Assembly (NCBI GenBank): GCA_964639895.1
Contig: CAZXEJ010000055.1
Span: 1 to 9,954, forward strand
Source: CAZXEJ01 sp964639895
GTDB taxonomy: Bacteria > Desulfobacterota_D > UBA1144 > Nemesobacterales > JADFKM01
Reading direction: 5' to 3'
Length of the DNA: 9,954 nt
Part shown: positions 1 to 5,163 of the stretch, one piece after another
Numbering within the stretch: the first letter of the stretch is position 1
Layout of the letters: each line of letters opens with the position of its first letter
Program-made: the position numbers and the translations under genes
Notes under the pieces: model-generated
Database searches by the model: none
What the model was told of the DNA's origin: nothing
What the model saw: only the letters and a program-made list of their open reading frames with translations

Positions 1-2
1 GT

Positions 3-560
3 CTGGGGCACTACTTTTCCAAGTACGGCATCTCCGCCACCATGAGCCTCCCCATCACAGACGAGGTGACAGCGCATGTGGGCCCGGATCTCCGCGGCGT
101 GCTGTTGGGCCTGGTGGAGGTCTACCAGCGTCTGGAGCGCTGGGAGGATGCGATTGCCTGCCTGGAACGCTTGCGGCGGCTCGAACCCTACGACGTGGTT
201 GTGAAGCTGTCCCTCGCGGAGCTTTTGCTGAGCGCTCATCCGGGCGACAAGAACGTGTGCCGAAAGGTGGTGCGGTTGGCCGAGGGCATCGAGAACGAGA
301 CGCCGGTCCACACCGCGCTGCTTTTGTACAAGGCCAGGGCCCTGCGCGGGCTCGGCCTTCTGGACGCGGCGCGGGAAACCTTGACGGGTGCCCTACGCCG
401 TAAGAAGGGACGGTCCGTGGAACTGCTTCGGGCGCTCAGGTACGAACGGGCTCTCGCCTACGAGGACCTCGGCCAGCACCGGCGGGCGCGCCGCGAGCTT
501 GAGAAGCTCTACTCAGAGGCGCCGGACTACGAGGACGTTGCACGGCGCCTTGGACTTTAG
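3..560 (+). CDS. Tetratricopeptide-repeat protein, C-terminal part (5' end outside window)
   Basis: The reading frame is open from the left edge. The first ATG, at 42, has no Shine-Dalgarno before it, so the true start probably lies outside the window and this is a 5'-partial gene. The visible protein is all-helical with TPR-like units: around LVEVYQRLERWEDAIACLERL, then LLLYKARALRGLGLLDAARETL, then ALRYERALAYEDLGQHRRARRELEKLY. It ends in a typical TPR tail, APDYEDVARRLGL. TPR proteins are protein-interaction scaffolds, and no catalytic motif is seen, so the specific role is unknown. Composition is GC-rich like the host genes on the right and unlike the following 2.5 kb. It therefore probably marks the host side of the island boundary. 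Confidence 0.75.
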   Translation: MGHYFSKYGISATMSLPITDEVTAHVGPDLRGVLLGLVEVYQRLERWEDAIACLERLRRLEPYDVVVKLSLAELLLSAHPGDKNVCRKVVRLAEGIENETPVHTALLLYKARALRGLGLLDAARETLTGALRRKKGRSVELLRALRYERALAYEDLGQHRRARRELEKLYSEAPDYEDVARRLGL

Positions 561-621
561 ACAACCGATTCGCAAGCCACAACGCAAACAATACATTGGG
601 ATGTGGGATAGGTTGTCCGAG

Positions 622-1239
622 ATGAGAGTTCGATGGTCTCTCCTATGCGCACTATCAGCCCTTCTTTTCATACCCGCCGTAGCACACCCCCATGGAGGCC
701 GTCTGGACAAATACGGCTGTCACCATAACCGCAAGCTCGGCAACTACCACTGCCACAGAGGGAGATTTGCCGGCCGCACATTCTCGTCAAAGGCGGAGAT
801 GCTACGCCTTCTTCGTGCCCCTGCTGAAAAGAAAGAAGCGGTACACGATACATGCTACGTTACAAGCGTAATCGACGGGGATACGTTTAGGTGTAGGCTG
901 AGAGGACGGATAGAAAAGATACGTCTTATCGGCGTCAACACTCCCGAGGTACACCATCCGAGAAAAGGGGTCGAGTTTTACGGGAAGGAAGCCCAAGCTT
1001 TTGCACGGAGGGTACTGACCGGGAAGCAAGTCGGTCTTGAGTACGACGTGCAGTTGCGCGATCGCTACGGCCGGATCCTAGCGTACGTCTACCTGCCGAG
1101 TGGGGACATGTTCAATGCCCTTCTCGTCAAGGAAGGCTACGCCCAGGTCATGACGGTGCCTCCTAACGTGAAGTATCAAGAGTTGTTTTTGAGACTGGAA
1201 AGAGAAGCAAGGGAAGAAGGAAGGGGGTTGTGGAAGTGA
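622..1239 (+). CDS. Secreted YHYH-domain / thermonuclease (SNase-like) protein
   Basis: This is a predicted exported nuclease of 205 residues from ATG 622. An in-frame ATG at 601 would add seven residues. I prefer 622 because it begins directly at a basic n-region (MRVRW), followed by a hydrophobic core and a likely signal-peptidase site after AVA, about residue 21. Residues 24-45 form a His/Cys-rich YHYH-type motif (HGGRLDKYGCHH through NYHCH), a likely metal-binding module. Residues 78-205 are a staphylococcal-nuclease fold with IDGDTF (calcium-site aspartates), R101 in KIRLIG, E109 in NTPE, and R151 in DRYGRILAYVY. These correspond to Arg35, Glu43 and Arg87 of the S. aureus enzyme, so catalysis is probably intact. 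It should cleave DNA or RNA outside the cytoplasm. The open frame runs back to 388, but that part overlaps the TPR gene and looks non-coding. AT content is higher than in the host genes. Confidence 0.85.
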   Translation: MRVRWSLLCALSALLFIPAVAHPHGGRLDKYGCHHNRKLGNYHCHRGRFAGRTFSSKAEMLRLLRAPAEKKEAVHDTCYVTSVIDGDTFRCRLRGRIEKIRLIGVNTPEVHHPRKGVEFYGKEAQAFARRVLTGKQVGLEYDVQLRDRYGRILAYVYLPSGDMFNALLVKEGYAQVMTVPPNVKYQELFLRLEREAREEGRGLWK

Positions 1240-1262
1240 TACCGCTGTACACACCTGGACGG

Positions 1263-1275
1263 TCCTAAATTAGGA
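1263..1275. repeat. Perfect short palindrome between nuclease gene and small ORF
   Basis: TCCTAA and TTAGGA form a perfect 6-bp inverted repeat around a single central A, 24-36 bp after the nuclease stop and 24 bp before the small ORF. The arms are too short and too AT-rich to terminate transcription. An operator half-site pair is possible but unproven. Confidence 0.3.
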
Positions 1276-1299
1276 GAGTAGTTCCGGGGGGATGGATCA

Positions 1300-1314
1300 A
1301 TGGGCGTCTTCAAA
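1300..1314 (+). repeat. 15-bp direct repeat shared with the integrase start (second copy 2011-2025)
   Basis: ATGGGCGTCTTCAAA occurs exactly here and at 2011-2025. In both places it begins at a start codon and is read in the same frame as MGVFK. Flanking bases do not match, so this is not a long duplication. Confidence 0.6.
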
Positions 1315-1455
1315 TTAGATAGATACAAGCTGAGTGCCGTCACCCCGGAGGAAGAAGAACGGATTACGAAGACCGGTGAACGGGTGGGGTCTATCTATGT
1401 ACTCCTGTCAATTGTTCCCAAGTACAACCCGGAGTTCTGCAGTTTGTTGATGTAG
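1300..1455 (+). CDS. Unrecognised 51-residue ORF in the island
   Basis: This is a small ORF of 51 codons plus TAG, beginning MGVFKLDRYKLSAVTPEEEE and ending in a hydrophobic, Cys-containing tail (PKYNPEFCSLLM). A purine run, GGGGGG at 1286-1291, sits 8 bp before the ATG and serves as a plausible ribosome site. The protein has an acidic patch (EEEE) followed by a short hydrophobic segment (SIYVLLSIV). I do not recognise a family. It could be a small regulatory or excision-type accessory protein, the remnant of a truncated gene, or a chance ORF. The first 15 bases are identical to the first 15 bases of the integrase gene at 2011, in the same frame (MGVFK), which argues that the start is meaningful. 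It lies just upstream of hicBA on the same strand. Confidence 0.4.
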   Translation: MGVFKLDRYKLSAVTPEEEERITKTGERVGSIYVLLSIVPKYNPEFCSLLM

Positions 1456-1475
1456 CTGAGAGGGAGAGGTATTCT
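1447..1475 (+). promoter_or_regulatory. Candidate promoter for hicBA
   Basis: TTGATG (1447-1452) and TATTCT (1470-1475) are separated by 17 bp, each matching four of six consensus bases of sigma70 promoters. The site overlaps the end of the small ORF and lies 45 bp before hicB. This is moderate evidence only. Confidence 0.35.
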
Positions 1476-1482
1476 TAATATG

Positions 1483-1504
1483 GGCTGATGATATGTTGTC
1501 AGCC
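1483..1504. promoter_or_regulatory. Inverted repeat upstream of hicB, candidate operator
   Basis: GGCTGA (1483-1488) and TCAGCC (1499-1504) are perfect 6-bp arms around a 10-bp spacer. They lie between the candidate -10 box and the hicB ribosome site. The position suits an autoregulatory operator of a toxin-antitoxin operon, but the HicB here seems to lack a separate DNA-binding domain. The binding protein is therefore uncertain. Confidence 0.35.
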
Positions 1505-1519
1505 AGTTGGGAGGGCGCA

Positions 1520-1771
1520 ATGGGCATAAGACCCGTGAAAAGTGTTAATATCCAGCAGTTTATAGAAATTGCCGTAAGGCATGCGCAAATAGAGCAGGAC
1601 GAGGACGGCATGTGGGTAGCTAGCATACCCGAGTTGCGGGGTGTGTACACTTGCGCCAGGACTAGGGAAGAGCTAGACGACATGTTAAGAGACGCCGTGG
1701 GTTTGTGGCTGGAAACTGCGAAGGAACACGATTTGCCCATACCAGCTATTGAGGGTTATGTAGATCCCTAG
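1520..1771 (+). CDS. hicB: HicB-family antitoxin
   Basis: This is the antitoxin of a type II HicAB module, which binds and inhibits the HicA mRNA interferase. The protein has 83 residues from ATG 1520, chosen because GGGAGGG at 1509-1515 ends 4 bp before it. An upstream ATG at 1493 has no such site. The HicB-like partial RNase-H fold is recognisable: an acidic strand and turn (QDEDGMWVASIPEL, residues 26-39), a G-V-Y-T-C segment, and a helix TREELDDMLRDAVGLWLE (residues 48-65). The protein stops soon after, at VDP. It has no obvious ribbon-helix-helix or HTH domain, so it is a short HicB. The antitoxin gene precedes the toxin gene, the reverse of the textbook hicA-hicB order but seen in many short-HicB loci. 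The gap to hicA is 11 bp. Confidence 0.85.
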   Translation: MGIRPVKSVNIQQFIEIAVRHAQIEQDEDGMWVASIPELRGVYTCARTREELDDMLRDAVGLWLETAKEHDLPIPAIEGYVDP

Positions 1772-1782
1772 TTTTCCCAGCT

Positions 1783-2007
1783 ATGGGAACACGACTCCTC
1801 CCGCTTCATTCTTCCGAGGTTATTCGCAGGCTAAGCAGGCTTGGGTTTCAGCTTCTCCGCAAACGTGGCAAGGGGAGTCATTCTATTTGCCGCCACCCTG
1901 ATACTGGCCAACTTATTACGGTGCCCCACGGTCAAGTGGCCAGGGGAACCATACGTCAGATGATTAGAGATTTGAACTTGTCCGTTGCGGAATGGAACGA
2001 GTTGTGA
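1783..2007 (+). CDS. hicA: HicA-family mRNA interferase toxin
   Basis: This is a small double-stranded-RNA-binding-fold toxin of 74 residues. HicA proteins cleave mRNA and arrest translation when free of HicB. Diagnostic features are the N-terminal SSEVIRRLSRLGFQLLRKRGKGSH (residues 10-33), with the catalytic histidine as H33 in GSH, then PDTGQLITVPHG (residues 39-50) and the C-terminal helix GTIRQMIRDLNLSVAEW. The ATG at 1783 lacks a strong Shine-Dalgarno, so translation may be coupled to hicB, whose stop is 11 bp upstream. The first eight residues (MGTRLLPL) precede the usual family start. The gene ends 3 bp before the integrase start, implying hicB-hicA-int is one transcript. The catalytic site looks intact, so the module is probably functional. 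Confidence 0.87.
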   Translation: MGTRLLPLHSSEVIRRLSRLGFQLLRKRGKGSHSICRHPDTGQLITVPHGQVARGTIRQMIRDLNLSVAEWNEL

Positions 2008-2010
2008 ACC

Positions 2011-3105
2011 ATGGGCGTCTTCAAACGCACCTGGACCAACAAGGACGGGAAAAAAGCGGCGTACTGGTACATCAGGTACCGCGTAAAGGGCAAGCTATAC
2101 ATGGAGTCGGTGGGGAGGGTAGGGAAGGTTACAAAGGCCATGGCCGAGGCCCTTTTGGCGGAACGGAAGCGTCAGATTCGGCAGGGGAAGCTCGAAGAAA
2201 TAGCCGTTGAAGTGCCCACTTTAGAGGAATTCGCGAAGGAGTTTATAGAGTATTCTCGGGATGTCGCTGCTAAGAGATCCTGGAAGAGAGACGAGGTGGC
2301 CCTTAATCAAATACTACCTGTTCTGGGTAAGTACAAACTTAGTGAGATCACGCCTAAAGACATCCAGGACTACCAGCGAAAGAGACTCAAGGAGGGAAGG
2401 AGGCCTGCGACCATAAACAGGGATTTGGTCGTCCTGAGCAGCTTGTTTTCCTTTGCAAAGCAAAGGAGGAAGTTCTTTGGAGACAGCCCTGTCGGTAAAG
2501 TGAGATCTCTGCCGGCTTACAACCAGGTTGAACGGATTCTTACCCCCAAGGAAGAGAGCGACCTCCTTGCGGCATGTCCTGCGTACTTGCGCCCGATCAT
2601 CATAGCTGCCCTAAATACGGGAATGAGGAAAAGTGAGCTTCTAACGCTCAAGTGGAGTGATGTGGACTTGGAGAACGATGTGATTACTTTACGGCAGACC
2701 CACACGAAAAGTAAAAAGCTGAGGCGCGTGCCGATCAACTCCGTCTTAAAGAAAACTCTTTTGGAACAGAGATTGGTCTCCGGCTCACAAGACTATGTCT
2801 TTCTTGGATCACACGGAAAACCTTACAAGAGGCAGGATTCTCTAAAGAGGGCTTTTAGTACGGCGTGTAAAAAGGCGGGTATCGAGGGGCTCAGGTTCCA
2901 CGACTTGCGCCATACGGCGGCAACAAGGATGATAGAGGCGGGCGCGCCCTTGGTGGCAGTAAGCCGTGTTCTCGGCCATCAAGACATACGCACAACCATG
3001 CGCTACGCCCACCCTGAAGATTCGCTTCGAGATGCCGTCGAGAGGCTGGCGTTTTCAAAAGAGTATAGCAAAAAGTATAGCAATGAGTTTTCAGGCGAGT
3101 CTTAA
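2011..3105 (+). CDS. Tyrosine recombinase / phage-type integrase
   Basis: This is a site-specific recombinase of 364 residues, full length for the phage-integrase family, that probably integrates and excises the surrounding element. An N-terminal arm-binding-like segment (residues 1-60, with AYWYIRYRVKGKLYMESVG) is followed by a core-binding helical domain (about 70-160, containing TLEEFAKEFIEY) and the catalytic domain (about 175-340). All catalytic residues are visible: R206 in NTGMRKSEL, a lysine in the HTKSKK turn (about 233), H297 and R300 in HDLRHT, H323 in LGHQD, and nucleophile Y332 in MRYAHPE. The start sits 3 bp after hicA, with GGAACGAG (1994-2001) as ribosome site inside hicA, so expression is probably coupled. 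The tail carries a small KEYSKKYS repeat. The gene stops 46 bp before the tRNA-Ala 3' end, the usual geometry for tRNA-targeting integrases. Confidence 0.93.
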   Translation: MGVFKRTWTNKDGKKAAYWYIRYRVKGKLYMESVGRVGKVTKAMAEALLAERKRQIRQGKLEEIAVEVPTLEEFAKEFIEYSRDVAAKRSWKRDEVALNQILPVLGKYKLSEITPKDIQDYQRKRLKEGRRPATINRDLVVLSSLFSFAKQRRKFFGDSPVGKVRSLPAYNQVERILTPKEESDLLAACPAYLRPIIIAALNTGMRKSELLTLKWSDVDLENDVITLRQTHTKSKKLRRVPINSVLKKTLLEQRLVSGSQDYVFLGSHGKPYKRQDSLKRAFSTACKKAGIEGLRFHDLRHTAATRMIEAGAPLVAVSRVLGHQDIRTTMRYAHPEDSLRDAVERLAFSKEYSKKYSNEFSGES

Positions 3106-3151
3106 GGGTTACGATGATGTTATGCAACCACCTGATATTGTTGGATAATTG

Positions 3152-3190
3152 TGGTGGAGATGACGGGATTTGAACCCGCGACCTCCGCCG
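3152..3190. other. Candidate attachment site at the tRNA-Ala 3' end
   Basis: The 3' half of the tRNA gene (CCA end, T-arm, up to the anticodon loop) faces the integrase and the AT-richer island. By analogy with other tRNA-targeting tyrosine recombinases, crossover would occur here. I found no second copy of these bases in the first 3.1 kb, so the exact core and the far end cannot be set from this window. Confidence 0.4.
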
Positions 3191-3228
3191 TGCGAAGGCG
3201 GCGCTCTCCCAGTCTGAGCTACATCCCC
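3152..3228 (-). tRNA. tRNA-Ala(CGC)
   Basis: A complete cloverleaf of 77 nt with encoded CCA is present on the minus strand. The acceptor is GGGGATG paired with CATCTCC. The D-stem is GCTC/GAGC with a 9-nt loop. The anticodon stem is CCGCC/GGCGG with loop TTCGCAC. The T-stem is GCGGG/CCCGT with loop TTCAAAT. The anticodon CGC (complement at 3192-3194) reads GCG alanine codons. The third acceptor pair is G-U, the G3:U70 identity element for alanyl-tRNA synthetase, which independently confirms the assignment. The gene is intact although the island abuts its 3' end. Confidence 0.97.
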
Positions 3229-3248
3229 ACTCCAACGGAAGCGTGAAT

Positions 3249-3277
3249 TTTATAACACAAATACTCTGCTTGCGCAA
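3249..3277 (-). promoter_or_regulatory. Promoter of tRNA-Ala
   Basis: On the minus strand, TTGCGC (3272-3277) and TATAAA (3249-3254) are separated by exactly 17 bp. The expected start, near 3242, is about 14 bp before the mature tRNA 5' end. This is a good sigma70-type match in the right place. Confidence 0.7.
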
Positions 3278-3590
3278 GGCGGGCCATTGGTTCATCTTCC
3301 CCTCTCGCTACCCCCCGATGTGCCCTCCTGTCTCCTCCCTCGTGCAATGTCTCGCCGGCCCCCGGGGCGGCTCCCGTGCGTCACGCGTGCCCGCTAGGCC
3401 GTGATCCGACGGCCCGACGTCCCTGCCGGCTTACGCCCGTTGCGCGCCAGCCTGTGAGCAGGATCGGCACCGGTCGCCCATCATCGTTGCCGCGCCTCTC
3501 GCCCCCCCACTACTAAGCGTCTCTTCCTTCCCCCTCCGGTCTCAGGCGTCCAAAGCCGGCGGCTCCATATAACGCCTTACTCCACGCCCC
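3278..3590. other. Gene-free C-rich interval
   Basis: About 310 bp lie between the tRNA promoter and the end of the AAA ATPase gene. The plus strand is strongly C-rich, and I see no convincing ORF with a ribosome site. I checked both strands by eye for SRP RNA, RNase P RNA and tmRNA signatures and recognised none. The only structure noted is the inverted repeat at 3544-3577. Confidence 0.5.
3544..3577 (-). terminator. Candidate hairpin after the AAA ATPase gene
   Basis: AGGCGT (3544-3549) and ACGCCT (3572-3577) can pair, with a nested AGCC/GGCT stem inside. The structure begins 14 bp past the ATPase stop on the minus strand. No T-run follows, so an intrinsic terminator is uncertain. Confidence 0.3.
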
Positions 3591-5096
3591 TCAGGCGGCC
3601 GTTGCGACCGAAGCGCGCACGGCCCGCCCGGCGGCCCATCGCTCGAGCCTCGATATCTCTTCTCTCATCGTGGTCGAAAGCGGCACTATGGACGAGGCAG
3701 CAATGATGAGCTCACGCTCGCCCACCTCCTTGTCTTTGGCCACGGCGTCGTACATGGCCGAGATCACCGCCTGCTCAAGCTCGGCGCCGCTCAGCCCCTC
3801 GGTGTTCCTGGCTATGGCCTCGATGTTGAACTTGTCCGGATCGAGCCCCCGTTTCCTGAGGTGGATGCGCAGTATTTCTCTTCTCTCCCTCTCCGATGGC
3901 AGAGAGACGAAGAATATCTCGTCGAACCGTCCTTTTCTCAGCAGTTCCGGCGGCAGCAGGTCGATCTGGTTGGCCGTGGCCGCTATGAACACGTTGTGGG
4001 TCTTCTCCTGCATCCAGGTGAGGAAGTATCCGAATATGCGCGAGGCGGGGCTGTCGCCGGCCTTCTCTCCGCTTCGAGTGATGCCGGCCTCGATCTCGTC
4101 TATCCACAGTACGCACGGCGAGACGGCCTCGACGGTCTTTATCGCCCTGCGGAACGATTCCTCCGGGCTTCCGAACACGCCGCTGTAGATCTGGTTGAGG
4201 TCCAGTCTCACGAGCGGCAGGTCCCAGGCCCTGGCCACCGCCTTGGCGCACAGGCTCTTGCCACAGCCGCTCACCCCCATGATCAGCACCCCTTTCGGTC
4301 GGTCCAGCCCCAGCTTCATGCCGCGCTCGGTGAACGCTACGCCCCGCACCTCGAGCCATTCCTTCAAGTTCTCGAGCCCGCCTATGTCGTCCAGCCCCAC
4401 GGTGGCGTCCACCATCGTGAGGGAGCCCGACTTCCTTACCAGCTGGGCCTTCTCTTCGAGCAGCGATTGCAGAACATCCTCGTCGAAGGAGTCCTTCCCC
4501 AGCAGGCTGCGCCTGAGGGCCAGCTCCATCTCCTGGGCGCTGAGGCCCTTTAGGGCCGTTATGCACTTGGCCCTCATCTGAGGAGTGAGCGACTCGCGCA
4601 GTGAAGCGGCCTCGCGCCGCGAGGCGATCTCGGCGTCCAGTACGGCTGCGGCCTCCTCCTCGTCGGGAAGTCCTATGTCTACGACGGCTACGTCCTTCTC
4701 CAGCAGGGGCGGCAGCACGGAGAGCGTAGGCGACAGGATGAACACCGTCTTCGAGTTCTTCCTCAGATGCCCGCCCAATTCCTTAAGCTTGCGTGCCACG
4801 CGCCGATCGTCGAGGAAGTGATGGAGGTCCTTGAACAAATAGAAGCGGCCCGGAGGGTCGAGCCCTATCCGGTCCAGCGCCGCGGCCGGGTCCCTGGTGT
4901 CTTCCCCCCCGCCCTCATCACGGCCCGTCAGTCCCTCGGTGCAGGTCCACGTGTGGAAGCCCAGGGGCTTGGTGAACACCGTGGCGGCCATCTCGCGCAG
5001 CCGCTTCTCCACCCGCTCCTCTTCCCATGAGACGAGATAGACGTGCGGGTATCCGGCCGCCACAAGCCTTATTATGTCACGGGTTGGAAACGCCAT
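3591..5096 (-). CDS. Ycf46-like AAA ATPase
   Basis: This is a 501-residue cytoplasmic AAA+ ATPase resembling the cyanobacterial/plastid Ycf46 family. The N-terminal half (residues 1-220) includes YLFKDLHHFLDD and the segment FILSPTLSVLPPLLEKDVAVVDIGLP (residues 119-144), written here in two parts: FILSPTLSVLPP, then LLEKDVAVVDIGLP. That segment is typical of Ycf46 and is a degenerate nucleotide-binding-like domain. The C-terminal AAA module has DDIGGLENLKEWL at 236-248, Walker A GVSGCGKS at 274-281, Walker B VLWIDEIE at 329-336, sensor-1 AATAN at 372-376, arginine finger in RKGRFDE (387-393), and sensor-2 GLSGAEL at 434-440. All ATPase residues are intact. The substrate is unknown. Ycf46 has been linked to carbon-uptake regulation in cyanobacteria, which may not apply here. 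It follows leuA by 66 bp on the same strand and is probably co-transcribed. The ribosome site is weak (GGAAGA). Confidence 0.88.
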   Translation of the reverse strand: MAFPTRDIIRLVAAGYPHVYLVSWEEERVEKRLREMAATVFTKPLGFHTWTCTEGLTGRDEGGGEDTRDPAAALDRIGLDPPGRFYLFKDLHHFLDDRRVARKLKELGGHLRKNSKTVFILSPTLSVLPPLLEKDVAVVDIGLPDEEEAAAVLDAEIASRREAASLRESLTPQMRAKCITALKGLSAQEMELALRRSLLGKDSFDEDVLQSLLEEKAQLVRKSGSLTMVDATVGLDDIGGLENLKEWLEVRGVAFTERGMKLGLDRPKGVLIMGVSGCGKSLCAKAVARAWDLPLVRLDLNQIYSGVFGSPEESFRRAIKTVEAVSPCVLWIDEIEAGITRSGEKAGDSPASRIFGYFLTWMQEKTHNVFIAATANQIDLLPPELLRKGRFDEIFFVSLPSERERREILRIHLRKRGLDPDKFNIEAIARNTEGLSGAELEQAVISAMYDAVAKDKEVGERELIIAASSIVPLSTTMREEISRLERWAAGRAVRASVATAA

Positions 5097-5108
5097 CGGG
5101 ATCTTCCG

Positions 5109-5163
5109 GCCGCCCCCGACCGGCGGGGCGTCGTTCGGGGCGGAGCGTGTGGGAGGGGGCGGC
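5109..5163 (-). promoter_or_regulatory. Perfect 9-bp inverted repeat between leuA and the ATPase gene
   Basis: GCCGCCCCC (5109-5117) and GGGGGCGGC (5155-5163) are perfect complements enclosing 37 bp of GC-rich sequence. They nearly fill the leuA-ATPase gap, and one arm touches the leuA stop codon. No T-run follows on either strand. An intercistronic mRNA structure (attenuation, stability or processing) fits better than a strong terminator. Confidence 0.5.

Noticed and set aside
547..580. Short match of the sequence after the TPR stop to the tRNA-Ala anticodon arm, as a left island end
   Set aside because: Only about six bases (TTCGCA) agree, and in the opposite orientation to what integration would produce.
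388..621. Upstream extension of the nuclease frame into the TPR gene
   Set aside because: The extension is Ser/Thr/Arg-rich out-of-frame translation of the TPR gene and would bury the signal peptide.
1969..1979. Partial match of the hicA 3' region (GATTTGAAC) to the T-arm of tRNA-Ala, as a possible second att site
   Set aside because: Only about nine contiguous bases match, and they encode a conserved HicA segment (IRDLN), so coincidence is more likely than an att core.
3300..3545. Possible structural RNA (SRP RNA, RNase P RNA or tmRNA) in the C-rich gap
   Set aside because: None of the conserved core motifs of these RNAs could be recognised on either strand.
3861..4553. Long plus-strand ORF opposite the AAA ATPase gene
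   Set aside because: It is a high-GC antisense shadow. The minus-strand protein has all AAA motifs, and this one shows no recognisable domain.
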